From: Ziziphus jujuba
Taxonomy: Eukaryota; Streptophyta; Magnoliopsida; Rosales; Rhamnaceae
Length of the DNA: 64,000 bases
Direction of reading: 5' to 3'
NCBI RefSeq assembly: GCF_031755915.1
Contig: NC_083388.1
Coordinates: 6,757,001-6,821,000 of the forward strand
Each line of letters begins with the position of its first letter. Position 1 is the first letter of the stretch. A program made the translations under genes and the position numbers. Positions 1 through 12,299 of the stretch are shown piece after piece. Under the pieces are notes generated by a model. The model was not told where the DNA came from. It saw only the letters and a list, made by a program, of their open reading frames with translations, and ran no database searches.

Positions 1-1223
1 TAATAGCAACCTGTACCATCATCAGGAAATGGGCCATGAAAACAATATCAGCTCCATCTAATAAGCCCCCACCAGTAACACATTCAGACGAAATACATTC
101 TGAAGCCTTCCAAGCAAAAATTTTCTAAAGTCATTTAGATGAATATAAACATTTATACTCAGTCGTGTAGTATGATGTTTTAGGGCTAAGCACAAACTTT
201 TTATCAGAAGAAGTTTTAACAAACAGCTTACAAGTAGCATAGAAGTAGCTTACTGAGACTTGACCTCCATTACTTACCTATCTACTAACTACCATAGCTG
301 GACGGCAGGCTGCAGCCTGTGCTTTAAAATAGTTTACTTTCCCCCCAAGACTATACATTTGAAAGACACCCTAATATCCTATTGTAGTATTCTCCACATT
401 TCATCAATGTACCTTCTCAAGTCAATCTAACAGTTTTGTTATCTTTTATCAAACCTCAAATACATAGGCATGGCAAATCTTGAAATGGCCGCTATAAATT
501 TATTTATGGTCGCTTTAACAGCTTCTCATGCTTAGTTGTGCATAAAGATAAGGATTACAAAATGATTCCAAAAATTGCATTCATTAAGGTTTTAAATTTA
601 ATCTGGACTTTAAACAATGAATAGGATACCAACTAGATTTTCTTAAAAGAGAGGAGACGATGCAACATGATGTGTAGTTAAGAGTGTCATTTCACAAATA
701 GCCAATCTCAAACCTATAATAGTTCTAGCAGCCTAAGCTCAATAGAGTTTTGGAATTACCAATACTAAAGTAACACATATGACACAAGCATGCACAGTGT
801 ACTCCTCAAGCTATCACTAAATGAATGTACTAGGTAGTTTAGGAATCCCATTTACCACCTACAGATCTAAGGAATACCTGCACATGCAAAAACTTACACA
901 ACTAGCTCGTTGCGGTTGACCAAAATAAGAATATATCATCTACACTCCAACCTCATACACATGTGAAGAATTTATAGTCTTGGCATAATCCATTTACAGT
1001 ATACAGTTTTTATTCCATCAACAGCAAACAGGCCATTACATGGAGAATTTTCTCCTATAAAATTATCTTTGTTTTATTCCTGAACTGCCAGAATATAGGC
1101 ATCAATTTCACATGGCATATTTCCAAAATTGACTAACAAATGAGCTGAAAGTATAATCCTCCAACTAGAAGCAACAATAAGAAAACAGTTACGTGAATTT
1201 AATAGCATATAAGTAGACTGCAC

Positions 1224-3887
1224 CTTTTGGGACTTCTTCTTCTTGGTTTCTTCAACCTCCTCACTTTCTTCACTTTCAACATATGATACCTTCCGGACAG
1301 ACCTAGTAGAAGTGCGTACCTCATTGTTTCGTCCAGTGACATTTGTTGATAAACTGGACCGACCATTGCTTTTACGGACCTGTGCCCCTTTCCTTCTCGA
1401 GCTTTTGAAACCCTCATTACTGTCACTTTCAGAGTCCTCCGCTGAGGACTCATCATCTTCAAACGACGGTTTCCCTCTTCTTGACCGACCAGTTCCATAA
1501 TAAAATTTACGTTCTTTAATAGATTTAAAATTGTTTCCACCTTTACCCCGTCGACTAACTTTAGGTTTCTTCGCATAATAAGAATCATCCTCATCAGACA
1601 GTTCCTGCGCATCAATACTTGCATCATCTTCTTCCGAATCTTCAACATCCCAATCTTTATCCTATTGTCAATACAAATACTTCATTAGTGTGCAATAAGG
1701 GCCTGCTTTTGAATGAACACTTAGAACATAGCTGAAAGATTATAAAAATCCTCTATCCCTTAAGACAACCCAACAAAAAGGAAACAAAAGACAATGATAC
1801 AGAAAATAAGACCGAAATAAAGCAAGTTCATCAAAGAACCCGTATTAATAACATGTACATATATAAATACATATTTCACAAATATTTTAAGCCAACAATT
1901 AGAGTATCTTTTACAAAAGTATTTTTGTTACTTTGGTTGCCAAGAAAATATTATAACTTCTATCAACTATGTTAAAAGGAAATAAGGTTTAGAATGCAAA
2001 GATGGTTAATGATCCAAAAATAGTTTCATAGATTCAATGAGTTTCAGAAAGCAAAAACTTAATGTATGGTGATTTTTAAAATTCAAAAGTACAGCTTTTA
2101 TAGTTTTTTAAAATGGTTTCCTAACTTTAAAAATTTAATATGTAATATATTACACATCCAACAAAAGAAAGAGAGAAAGAACTTTAAGGGGAAAAAGATA
2201 AAAACCTACCTTTTCTGTGGCTTTGAAGAACCCAATTTTAACATAAAGATATGTTATATAGCTGATTTTGATTTTGAAAATATGGAAAACAATTTTGAAT
2301 CTTAAACCAATGAAGGCCTAATGCTGCATCCATTATACAGAAGTACAGAAACAGGAAGAAGAGATAGAAGGACAAAATGATGAAAAAAAAAAGGCAGCAC
2401 AGAAAGGAAGTTGCTAGTGTGAAAGTGATTAAGAAGAAAAGTACCACAAAGAATTTAACTTTCGATACTAACTCCTATAAATTAAATACCAAACATTCAG
2501 AGAGAGAGGTGTTATTTGAGGAGAACGGTTGTTAATAAAAATGACGGCAGGCAAGATTCAAGAACCATTATAAAGGTTTTATGTTCCATCACAAGGCTAT
2601 TGGAGCTCTCACTATCTGCTCATAAACTAATAAGAGATAGTTAAGTACTCGAAGTCTTATGCATACACTTTAATGATCATCCATCTTTATCAAATTTACT
2701 CTTTCTAGCATTTGCAATACATGATAGTACTTTGTCGGAACTGGAAACAGTGTAACAGAACATCTCACTATAAAGTAGCTTCCCACATCTAATATTTTGT
2801 GCAGACCTAAAACATTTAAACTAGTTAACCAATTCAAGTTAACTAATTCCAATATTAATTGTGAATAAGTGACGACGGCATTAACCTTGTTTGCAGAGCG
2901 ACCACTTGTGACACCAAAATCAGGTTCAAAGTCTGCATCATCAGGGTCATCTTCTGCAACCAAGAAGACAACATAAATTCAGTCCTTTACCTCCCATGAT
3001 GAAGATTAACTTACATAATCAGGGTATATCTCTACTTGCAGGGTTTAGAGGTGGATTCAAAATTCACTATAAGCTCAATAGAAACTCAGTTTAGAACCAC
3101 TGCACGTGAAAATTGCACCCTTCAATACTATAGCAATTACTCTTTAGGAAGTATAAAACAAATTACCATCTCCATCCTCTTCTTCGTAATCAGCATCATC
3201 ATTGTTGTCGTCGTCATCACCACCATCGGAATCTTCATTATCATTCAAAACTCTGGAAGTCCTAACAATATTAACTGCAGCAGGCTTAGATTGTGGCCTA
3301 GAATTTGAACCAACAGGATTGTGAAACCCACTATAATGCATCAAGTCACTCTGCTCTTCTCCATCCTGCTCATAATATTCATCAGACAACATCTCATCTG
3401 CAGGGACATCAGAATGGCCACGTTGGCCCTTTCCTGCATCTTTTGCCCCATCATCATCTTCGGAGTCTAACCTTTCTCCTCTGCCATCAGAAGAATTATA
3501 CTCTGATCCAACCACATTTCTATAATCAGAATCCTGTCCAGAATCAGACCCACCACGAGTGTGCATAGGTTGACAGTCCTTCCAAAAAGTTGAACCCCAT
3601 TTTCCAGCCATTGCAGTTCTTCTCCCAGAAGGTTGAAAATTTGATACTCCTACTCCATTGCTGTCATTAGCAGCTACCTCATTGTGCAATCTATTAGCAT
3701 AATCTGGTTCACCTTCACTCTGATCCTGCACATCCATGTTCATATCAAATTCCTTCTCACTTGAAGTGAAATCTACATCCTCATTTCCCACTGAATTATG
3801 AATTCTATCTACACTCTGTCCCTGGCCTTTTTCTTCCAATACACTACGTGAAACTGTTTCATTAGAATAGTTCCTAAAAAAGGCCAT
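1224..3887 (-). CDS. CHR5: CHD-type chromatin remodeling ATPase CHR5, N-terminal part (partial)
   Basis: Three coding exons read on the minus strand: 3887-3167, 2953-2886 and 1661-1224. They join in frame (a codon is split across the first junction) with GT donors and AG acceptors, giving about 409 residues. The protein starts MAFFRNYSN and contains WGSTFWKDCQPM, VPADEMLSDEYYEQDGE and DDPDDADFEP, which I recognise from Arabidopsis CHR5 (At2g13370). The rest of this part is very acidic and serine-rich, then basic (RRGKGG, KKKKSQK). CHR5 is a nuclear SNF2-family nucleosome remodeler; its tandem chromodomains, helicase and DNA-binding domains follow this region and must lie left of position 1. 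Positions 1-1223 look like the next intron. ORFs read in other frames of the 1224-1661 exon are shadows of it. Confidence 0.93.
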
Positions 3888-4988
3888 CGTCTCACATGGA
3901 ACTTAAAAGGAAGTTACTTTATCTCGATGCAAACAGTAACAGTAGCAAACTAGTGCTCCTGTTGTCTACTAGAACGTAACCAGACGATCTCTGTAACAAA
4001 CAAGGTAAGGATGGTCAGTATAGCACCCAAAGAGTGGAAAACAATGCTACAGTCCATAACCTCCCCAAAAAACTAACATAGTACAGTGAAATGTAGACCA
4101 CAGCAAAATAAAAACTATATGCGCATCAGGACGAGTGAAACTGAAGATGGGGAGAAAGCCCAGGTAGACTGATAAAAAAACCCAAAAATACAAAAATAGA
4201 AAAAGCAAGAACCTCCAGCTTGTGACATGGACAAGAGTAACATTAAAACCAAAAACAAAAAATAAAAATATAAAATAAATTATAAAAATGTTTAAATAAA
4301 AATTAAATAATCCCGCCCAGTTCAATGGAGTTCTAAACGAATAGATTCCTTTAGTGGTTCCCAAATGACCGTTAATCGTTAACTAAAAGTTCCATTTTTA
4401 TTTTTCTTTCCATAAGCTTTTTCAGCAACCAAAACATATGGAACAAGTTAAGGAAACCATGCACACAGCTTTCAGCTTAATTCCATGCACAGGTTCAAAC
4501 CAACAAAGAACCAAAAGTCCAACTACCAATAAAAATACATGAAAAGGCAAGCCAAAAAACAAGCTTCTCATATCTGCCATGACCTAAACACGAAACCATC
4601 ATCAAAAGCACGAGTGTCTATATCACTCCACACACAACCAAATTGCACACTCAAATTTTTAACACAAAGCAATAGCGAATTCAATAAAATACGATCTTGA
4701 AAATGGAAAAAATTCATCAATGCTGAGAAACAAATCGCATAGACAAATCAAACAGAGCAAGCAACAGATCAACGTACAAATTCACAGAATCGAAGGGAAA
4801 TCGCCCACTGGAAAAAAAAAGACCCCTCCGTAAAACTTTCACAACCAAACCCTAGAAGCAACCGGACCCTAAATCCACAACCAGAAACCCTAACTACGAA
4901 ACGGATTGCCCTCAAAAGACAAAAGCGAATCCAAATGAACCAAAAAATAAAATAAAAAAAGCCGATGATTGAAAGCACAGAGCCTCAC

Positions 4989-5340
4989 CTCCAAAGGCAT
5001 ACAAAATAAGGCTCTGTCACTAATTAGGTTAATATACAAAAAGACAAAAAAAATAACGGTGCGCAGGTTAACAATCGTGCGCAGCTTTTCCGACGTGAAA
5101 TCGCCGGAAAAATGAGCAATCGGCCGTTAAGAAATTGGGAAACGGGTCGGGTTTACGGGCGGGTATCGGGTTGGGTGAGAGTAAAATGGTATCGGCGGCT
5201 AAGATGCTCCGGGGGTGAGCGAGTTAACGGTCCGATTGAAGGTTGTCGTTTCGGATTAATCGTCGAGACGACGACGACGACGACGACGACGAGGAGTGGG
5301 TGGCAGTGCACAAAGCCTCAATTTTGTTTTTAGAGAGAGA
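4989..5340 (-). promoter_or_regulatory. Probable CHR5 5' leader exon and promoter-proximal region
   Basis: On the minus strand a good splice donor (GGAG|GTGAGG) ends at 4989, and pyrimidine-rich sequence with AG dinucleotides lies just upstream of the CHR5 ATG at 3887. This suggests a 5' UTR intron from about 4988 to about 3895. The stretch 5000-5340 is clearly GC-richer than its surroundings, as expected of a leader exon and core promoter. GA-rich sequence follows at 5330-5370. The transcription start is not visible and the leader limits are inferred. Confidence 0.5.
5266..5292. repeat. (CGA)n trinucleotide microsatellite
   Basis: About nine CGA/GAC triplets in perfect tandem, within the probable CHR5 leader. 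It gives an open frame that encodes threonine runs, but there is no sign that this is a protein. Confidence 0.9.
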
Positions 5341-5624
5341 AAGGTTTTAGAGAGAGAGAGAAAATGAGAGAGAGGGGGTGGGCAAATTAGATTGGGGATA
5401 CTGAGGGGTTTTAATTTTTGTTGTTGTTCTTTGGAGAAACGTGTTTATAGAGACCTTCTCTCTCTTGATTTTCTCCCTCTATCTTTTAAGCAAAAAATGA
5501 TAATAATAATAATAAATAAATAAAAATTCAAAAACAAAATGTATATATATATATATATATAATAAAACTCTGCCAAATTTTGTGGGTTTTCGGAGTTTTA
5601 AGAAACGGGCCAACGGATTGGTCC

Positions 5625-5630
5625 CACGTG
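5625..5630. promoter_or_regulatory. G-box (CACGTG) upstream of CHR5
   Basis: A palindromic CACGTG core in the context CCCACGTGGA lies about 300 bases upstream of the probable CHR5 leader. bHLH and bZIP factors bind such sites. Its use here is inferred from position only. Confidence 0.35.
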
Positions 5631-5949
5631 GAGGTGACAATGACCCGTTGATATATCGGACTGGGCATTAAATCGGACGGCGTAGGTTGCTTCGAATTCT
5701 CTGAGCATCCACGCTGTTCGTTGGGGGAAATAGTGGGGTTGGCGTGGGGTTTTGAAAACTTGAGGGGTCGTTTCCGGTAGCCGGTAAGATTGATTACGAA
5801 TTGTCGGAAATACCCTTGGGTGGTTTTTTGTTATCTAGGCGTACGGAAATTCTGAAACTAGGCGCTTTTAGGGTAGGATCGGTATTGCAGGCCCTACGGT
5901 TGGATTGGGAACTGTGAAGTTACGACGTTAGAAGTAATAATCATTTTTT

Positions 5950-8790
5950 TATTTTCTTTTAATTTTTAGCATACTTCAATATTAAAATAAAAAACAAAAA
6001 CAAAAAAAAAAAAAAAACGTATGAAATTGTTTTTTGTTGTTGACTTTGGTGTTAAAAGAAGAAAATATTTTTTGTTTTTATTTAAAAAAAAGACATGAAA
6101 AGATTTAAATAAAATAAAAATATTAACATATTTATATTCAAAATTATTATATTTTAGTCAAAATGGTTTAATAAATTCGCTTGAAATCAACCAAGCAAGA
6201 TAGCCCAGGAGGGTTGTGCTATGGCCACCTCTCTTTAGTAGGTTTTTTTGCCTTTGGGTGTTTTGGGTTTTTAAACCTTACGTTTTCCAGCCAAAAAAAA
6301 AAAAGATAGCTCATTTACTTTGATAAGTTGGAAATTTACAGATTTCATAATTTATATCTAGGAATATATTGAGCATTCCAAAATTTTACAGTTTCAAATA
6401 TATTTTTAAAATAAATTGTTATGATGACAAATCTTTAGTAAGAATTCATTTTAAATAATAACCAATAAGAAAAAATTATTTTAAATAATGATTCAAGTTC
6501 AAAATATATATATATATATATATATAATATGTGATGGTTCCCATTTTAATTCGTAACTGGTAAGTACTTTTGACAAAAAAAATTAGTTTCGGTTAAGTTT
6601 CTCTGTTTGTATCAATCGAAATACAAATTTAAATTATAAAAAAGAAAAGATTTTAGGTAGATTATAATTTAAATAAATTGTTTAAAAAAATTTTAAAAAA
6701 ATGATAAGTACTTTTACCCAAAAAAAAAAAAAAAAAAAAAACTGGTAAGTACAATTTTAAGTTTCAATCGTGCATTAATGTGAATCAAGGGTTTTTCAAA
6801 AAATAAACAAAAAACAAAAAGAAGAAAGTTTTTTTTTTTTTTTTGTTTTTTCCTTTGTCAGGTAGAATGGTAATTTATTAAAAGTTTAAAATATACGGCA
6901 AGGCCAACTTTGCGATGAACAGTGTCCTTCCAGACAATCCAGTGGTGTATAAAACCATTTTTTTCTCATGCAATAATATAAGATAGAATCCTTATTATAA
7001 ATATTTAAAACACACACACACACACACTTTGGCATGGACAATTTGAGTTTGTTTTAAAAGTTCTAATAAACCTATAAATTTTAGATCCTAATATTTTCAT
7101 TTACAATAAAACCTTGAACACTCATGGGTCTACGAAAATTAATTAATTTAAAGGGTTTATTTATTTATTGATAAATGAATCATTTATTAATTTATTAATT
7201 TAAAAAATCATTACGTGCATATAAAACCTTAAAAGTTAAAATACACATACATAAAATTTAACATTAATATACATTTACAAAAAGGCCAAAACACAAAGAA
7301 AAATGAGTGTTGTATTTATTCAAAGGGGTAATAAATATGATGATGATGGTCATGATGATAATGATCCAGATGATAGTTACCAATTGTTTATTTAAAAGAG
7401 GCTTTTAAAGTTGTACAAGTTTAATATGATTATTTACTATAAAATGAAAAGAATATGTCAAATGTGATGTACATGTTACAATAAATTTAAGATGAGATTA
7501 AGTTCTGTTTAGATACAAAGAAAAAACAAAAAATTTAAATGCATATTTTAGAAAAAGAAGAAGTTAAATTTGTATGAACATAAAATAAAAAGTTAAATTG
7601 GGAAAACTAAAAGATGTTGAGTAAATGTTTAATATATGTTTTTTTTGGCATACAATGTTTACATATATGTTATTATCTTTTATAAGTTTTCTCAATTATT
7701 AATTTATATATTTTATAGATAGTAAAGGATTATTAAAAAATTGATCATATTGTGCATTTAGCAAGGTTATTTTTTTAGTATGGAACCCGAATTGGATTCA
7801 ACAAATTTTTTTTTATTTTGAAATTTTATTTATTTATAGAAATTTTACTATAATAATAATAATAACAATGTAATATTCAAATTTCAGATTCCATAATTCA
7901 TAGTAATTGTTCAGGTACCACTAAGGGTAAAAGTAGGCATCCTTATAAAGCCATAGAATAATGTCAAAGCTACCAAAAGTTAAATATTTACTAAATTGTG
8001 AAATGGTATCTATTTTATTAGCTTATATTTAATTACATTTATTTATATTAATATTTCAACTAATAAAATAAAAATATACCATCCTATAATATCATTTTTT
8101 TTTTTTGGTCACTCCGTATCATATCATCTTGTTAAACGATTTAGCACACCTTTTGGTACTCTTAGTATTACTCTAAACTATATTACTAAATAAATTTGTG
8201 ATTTTTTAAAAAAATGAAAAATAAATTTTGGAGTGAGAGTGATCGTGTAGCAATATAGTATCATAATAATAAAAAAAAAAAAAAGAAAAAAAAAGTAGTA
8301 TTGTCTCATTAGACTGCTAACTTTAAAAATAAATAAATAAAGTAGTGACACGTTACCAGTTTTGCTTTTTTTGTTTTTTCAAAACAAAGATTCATAGAAG
8401 CAAGTTTTTTTCTTTACTTACAAATTAAACAGGAAAAACATAAAAATATGACACGTTAACAAATGACATCTAAATTTTACAGATATTCAATTGGTACATA
8501 CCAAGTGGCATCAAATCATTATCCTATAACTAGATCAGAGATATTCGTAGTTCCACATACATATATTATATGTATTTTGGATAGGGTAATTCCGTAAATT
8601 AATTAATATTATTATCACAATCCTTTTTAATTGTCCGTGCCTTTAAAAAAATAATCATTTTGCTTTTTAATTTAAAGGTGAAAACCAAAATATACAATAA
8701 TCAAAATCAAATTTAAAATAATAAAATCATTATAACTGATAGTGCACAGAGACCAAAAAAATATATATATATGAAAATAAAATTTTTGCA
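5950..8790. other. Intergenic AT-rich DNA between CHR5 and the PPR gene
   Basis: No coding frame of substance is visible. It holds A/T runs (about 6005-6018, 6719-6741, 6830-6845), a (TA)n run near 6505-6527 and a short (CA)n near 7011-7026. Apart from a short retroposon-like insertion at 6197-6310, I see nothing identifiable. Confidence 0.7.
6197..6310. mobile_element. Short SINE/retroposon-like insertion with target site duplication
   Basis: The octamer AAGATAGC occurs at 6197-6204 and again at 6303-6310, directly after a run of A residues. The body between them, about 100 bases, is GC-richer than the flanks and ends in poly(A). A short body, a 3' A-tail and flanking direct repeats are the marks of target-primed retroposition. 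I see no clear pol III A or B boxes, so it may be a 5'-truncated copy or a LINE tail rather than a full SINE. Confidence 0.45.
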
Positions 8791-8791
8791 A

Positions 8792-10617
8792 TCAATTGAA
8801 TGGAAAATTCAACACAACATTATCATACTTTCCCTCCATATGCATATAAATTCTTCTTATAATTTCATAAATCAATTTCACTTGTTGGTGTGACTTATCA
8901 CCAGCTATAAAAGAGTGCATACAATTTCCAATCTCAATCCAACTGCATCCCACATTCTTCCGAACCCCCTTTGAATTCATCTTTTTCCTAATTTCACTAG
9001 CTTCATTCCACCCATCAATTGAAGCATATGAATTAGCAAGAAGCACATAGTCTGAGGAACTCCATGGTTCATCACCATAAAGGCAATCAGCAATACTTAT
9101 TCCAGTTTGGAGATTTCCATGTAGTTTGCAGGCTCCAAGTAATGAGGACCACAATACCTCATCAGGCTTAAAGGGCAAATTCAGCATCAGGGCCTCAGCC
9201 TCCTTTACTAGCCCTTTCTTCCAAGTAAATCAGCCATACATGTATAATGCTCAATTTTGGGTTTGATCTTGTGCTTGTGAACCATGTCATTGAAATAACC
9301 ATAAGCCTCCTTTAGCAAACCATTATGGCTACATGCAGTAAGCACGCCTATGAATGTGACATCATTTGGAGCTACAATTGGTGACTTCAATTTCACAATC
9401 TCATCAAAAAGCTTTAAAGCATTTGTAGCTTTGCCATTCTGAGCATACCCACATATAATTCCATTCCAAGAAACGGTATCTTTCTCACGCATCATTTTGA
9501 ACATTGTTAATGCATCTTCCATGTCGCCGCACTTGGAGTACATATCTACGGTTGCACTACCCACAACCACATCATTCTCCAACCCATGTTTCAGTACAAG
9601 ACCATGAAGCTGTTTTCCCCTTTGAAGTGCATTGATGTTTGCACAGGCACTAAGCAAACTGGAGAAAGTAAAAGAATTTGGCTCCACGCCTGCCAACTGC
9701 ATTTTGTAAAACAACCATCTTGCATACTCCATGTTTCCATTTCCAGAAAGCCCTGTGATAATCGTTGTCCAAGCAACAACATCATGGTCAGGTATCTCGT
9801 TGAACAATGCCAACGATGAGGTAACAAAGCCACACTTCGAGTACAACTCCACCAAGGAATTATTAATAAAATTATCTGTACATAAACCACGATGAACGAT
9901 AATGGCATGCATTTGCATTGCTTGCAACACTTGAAAGCAGGAAACAAGTTCATTCAAAACAATAGCGTAGGTATATTCATCAGCTTGAATCCCTTCTTTA
10001 CCAAGCTGCTGAAATAACATCAAGCTTTTTTCACCCATGCCAGCCTTGGAATAACACGAAATCAAAGCATTCCATGCAACCAAGTCTCTCTTAGGCATTT
10101 CATCGAACAATTTCTTGGCAGCATCCATTCTGCCAACTCCTCCATACATCTTGACAAGATTAGTTCCCAAAACTACATCCGAAACAGAACAAATCTTCAC
10201 AACATCGGCATGAACTTGTTGACCCAAAATCACATCACAACAAGGAACTACAATTGAATAAGTAAAACTATCAGGCCTAACCTCACTGCTACGTAATTTT
10301 ACAAAATGGGTCAAAGCTTCTTGAAACATTAGGTTCCTAACACAACCAGATATTACAATATTCCATGACTGGCAATCATTTCTGGATATGTTGTCAAAGA
10401 GGCTCAAATCCTCTGATGCTATCCCGGAGCTGAAACAGCCTGACAAGATGGTGTTATAAGACACCACATTTGGGTTGGGCATGTGTGAAAGAAGCTTATG
10501 AGCATCAGATAAAGCTTGGGATTTGCAATAGGCTTTAAGGAGGAGGTTGGACTGATAGACATGGCTTTGGAGGCCTTTCTTGATAATAGAAGCATGAAAG
10601 ATTTGTGCTTTGTACAT
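8792..10617 (-). CDS. Pentatricopeptide repeat protein (PLS class, E/E+ type) with one frameshift
   Basis: Intronless minus-strand gene. The first frame, starting at ATG 10617, encodes 469 residues of PPR repeats (VVSYNTILSGC, DLVAWNALISCYSKAG, DVVAWTTIITGL, DTVSWNGIICGYAQNG, NDVTFIGVLTACSHNGLL). It stops at TAG 9210-9208 after ADLLGRKG. The next frame carries straight on (LVKEAEALMLNLPFKPDEVLW) into an E/E+ region (CKLHGN, YVLLANSYASIDGW, GCSWIEIGNCMHSFIAGD) and ends at 8792, without a DYW domain. Such proteins bind organellar RNA and commonly specify C-to-U editing sites or splicing in mitochondria or plastids. The ATG at 10617 is favoured because an in-frame TAG lies 18 bases upstream. Removing the frameshift gives about 609 residues, normal for the class. 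The specific orthologue is not recognised, and whether the lesion is real or an assembly error cannot be told here. Confidence 0.88.
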
Positions 10618-10637
10618 GTGAATGAGGATTGTCTATG

Positions 10638-10701
10638 CTTGAAAAGAAGGCATGGTCTCAAATTGACTGGCTTGAAAAGAAGGCATGGTTTCAAATTGAC
10701 G
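10638..10701. repeat. 33 bp tandem duplication at the PPR 5' end
   Basis: Two copies of a 33 bp unit (starting CTTGAAAAGAAGGCATGG) lie head to tail immediately upstream of the PPR start codon, differing at one or two bases. On the minus strand they encode a repeated M-P-S-F-Q-A segment in the PPR frame, closed by TAG before the PPR ATG. Confidence 0.85.
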
Positions 10702-11045
10702 GTTAAAACAATGACCGTTATGAGCCTACGGTTATGAACCGATTGATGGTGTTTGATATATAAAATTTTATAAATATGGGCTTGATACGTTTAATATTAG
10801 TTTAGAATAAAATGGCTTTGAAGTGGGAAAACTCACAAAAAAACCTGCCAACTCTGTTTTAAAGGGAAATTTACTTTTGATAAATATGACCAAGAACCAT
10901 AAAATAGATAGTCCATTCCAATAGTGTCATTAAGCTCTTTGTTACTTTACAAGAGGAAACATAAAAAAAAAATAAAATAAAAAAACAAAAACAAGAGAAA
11001 ACAAAAAACTTAGAAAGCAAAAACTATAAAAACAAAAAGAACAGA

Positions 11046-12236
11046 TTAGGCTTCCACTAATGAATTAATTTGTTCTGCTGCTTGGAACCCAGAAAATGAA
11101 ATTAGGCTGCCTGTGAAGGTGTGGCAAAAGACAAAGACTTCATCCGGACTCCGAATATTGATGCAACTTAGTTTTTCTGTTCTTGGATTATAAGCAACAA
11201 AACTAGAGCAATACCTCAGCAGGATTTCTTCATCCTCCCATTGCCCTATAACTTCAACAAAAATTTTAGGATAATAAAATATTTCAGATGCTGATGGAGT
11301 TTTTATATGGATCCTATATTCATTAACCCAACATTCTTCTGCTTTCCTTTTATTCTCTTTCATCATCCAAATATCAATATAGTCTTTTGAACAATAATAA
11401 GCAATACACAAACACCCTCTGAGCTCAACCAAGTGACACATGTCATGAAACCCAACAGTACTAGGCCAAGCAATCAAACTGAATTCCTCATTCCCAAGAT
11501 GGAAAGCAACAATCTTTTTGCTGTTGTAGGAAGTTTCAGGGGTAATATTCAAAGGGTGAGTAACCCAGTAAATAGCTCCCCATAAAAATACAGGATCTTG
11601 AAGTACAGGAAGCAGTTGGGGAACATTGCTTATAGCTCTCCATGATGATGATGATGATAAGCTTCTTCCTATAGTAAAAACTTCAGCACCCAAACTATAT
11701 CTGGGCTCATCGTCAAAATTAGTGCTGATTTCATTATAAAAAACAGAGAGCATCTTGTAAGTTGCTGTTGAAGAATCAAAACCAAATCCGAATTGCCTCA
11801 TACTAACTGATTCTGCAGATGGTGGTGGCAGTGGAAGAAGTTGTTGCCTAAGAGGATTGAACAGGAGGAGTCCTCCTGTTCTTCTATCAATATCACAATA
11901 ACTCTTTTTCTTAAAGCAGAGAAGCCCATTGCAAGAACCCACAAGGTAGTAAGATTTTGATTCAAAAAACTTGGAAACTAAATCCAAACTGATATGCATA
12001 AACCTCCCATCGTCTTTGCATGGATTCAGACACTTTTGCTGCTCATCAGAAGAAGAAGAAGAAGGAAGCAAAACTCTGGTTTCTTGAATGGCTTGGCTGG
12101 AGTGCAAGTGGGCAAAGAATGGGCTATCGATGAGGATAGACCAATGTTTACAGACGGACTTGAATTTCATAAGAGTTTTTACAGGTAGCTTTGAGAGAAT
12201 ATGAGGAACAACATCAAAAGGAACTACTTGTTCCAT
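11046..12236 (-). CDS. F-box protein with F-box associated (FBA) domain
   Basis: A single-exon gene on the minus strand. I place the start at the Met of MEQVVPFDVVPHILSKLPV (12236), because this is the usual F-box beginning. An in-frame ATG at 12287 would add 17 residues. The F-box spans about residues 5-50 (KTLMKFKSVCKHWSILIDSPFFAHLH) and should bind SKP1 in an SCF ubiquitin ligase. It is followed by the typical beta-propeller-like FBA region (SCNGLLCF, GGLLLFNPLRQ, FGFGFDSSTATYKML, WRAISN, PVFLWGAIYWVTH, LVELRGCLCI, EEILLRYCSSFVAYNPRTEKL). Length, about 396 residues, is normal. The substrate is unknown; this is a large and fast-evolving family, so no orthologue is named. Confidence 0.93.
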   Translation of the reverse strand: MEQVVPFDVVPHILSKLPVKTLMKFKSVCKHWSILIDSPFFAHLHSSQAIQETRVLLPSSSSSDEQQKCLNPCKDDGRFMHISLDLVSKFFESKSYYLVGSCNGLLCFKKKSYCDIDRRTGGLLLFNPLRQQLLPLPPPSAESVSMRQFGFGFDSSTATYKMLSVFYNEISTNFDDEPRYSLGAEVFTIGRSLSSSSSWRAISNVPQLLPVLQDPVFLWGAIYWVTHPLNITPETSYNSKKIVAFHLGNEEFSLIAWPSTVGFHDMCHLVELRGCLCIAYYCSKDYIDIWMMKENKRKAEECWVNEYRIHIKTPSASEIFYYPKIFVEVIGQWEDEEILLRYCSSFVAYNPRTEKLSCINIRSPDEVFVFCHTFTGSLISFSGFQAAEQINSLVEA

Positions 12237-12299
12237 CTTTCTGAGCACCAACAAGTTTCTCAGAACAAGTAAGCGTAAATCCCCCAAAGCTAGCTTGCT

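Noticed and set aside
1..240. Minus-strand frames at the left edge (one reads GGGLLDGADIVFMAHF)
   Set aside because: They do not match the next expected CHR5 block (an acidic stretch leading to VLWHQ), and no convincing splice sites frame them. They are probably intron sequence.
1199..1648. 149-residue frame overlapping the third CHR5 exon
   Set aside because: It is the wrong frame. The true frame, starting DKDWDVEDSEEDD, fits CHR5 and the splice phase.
9586..9953. Frames overlapping the PPR gene (plus 9586-9819, minus 9591-9953)
   Set aside because: They are shadows of the PPR coding frame with no family resemblance.
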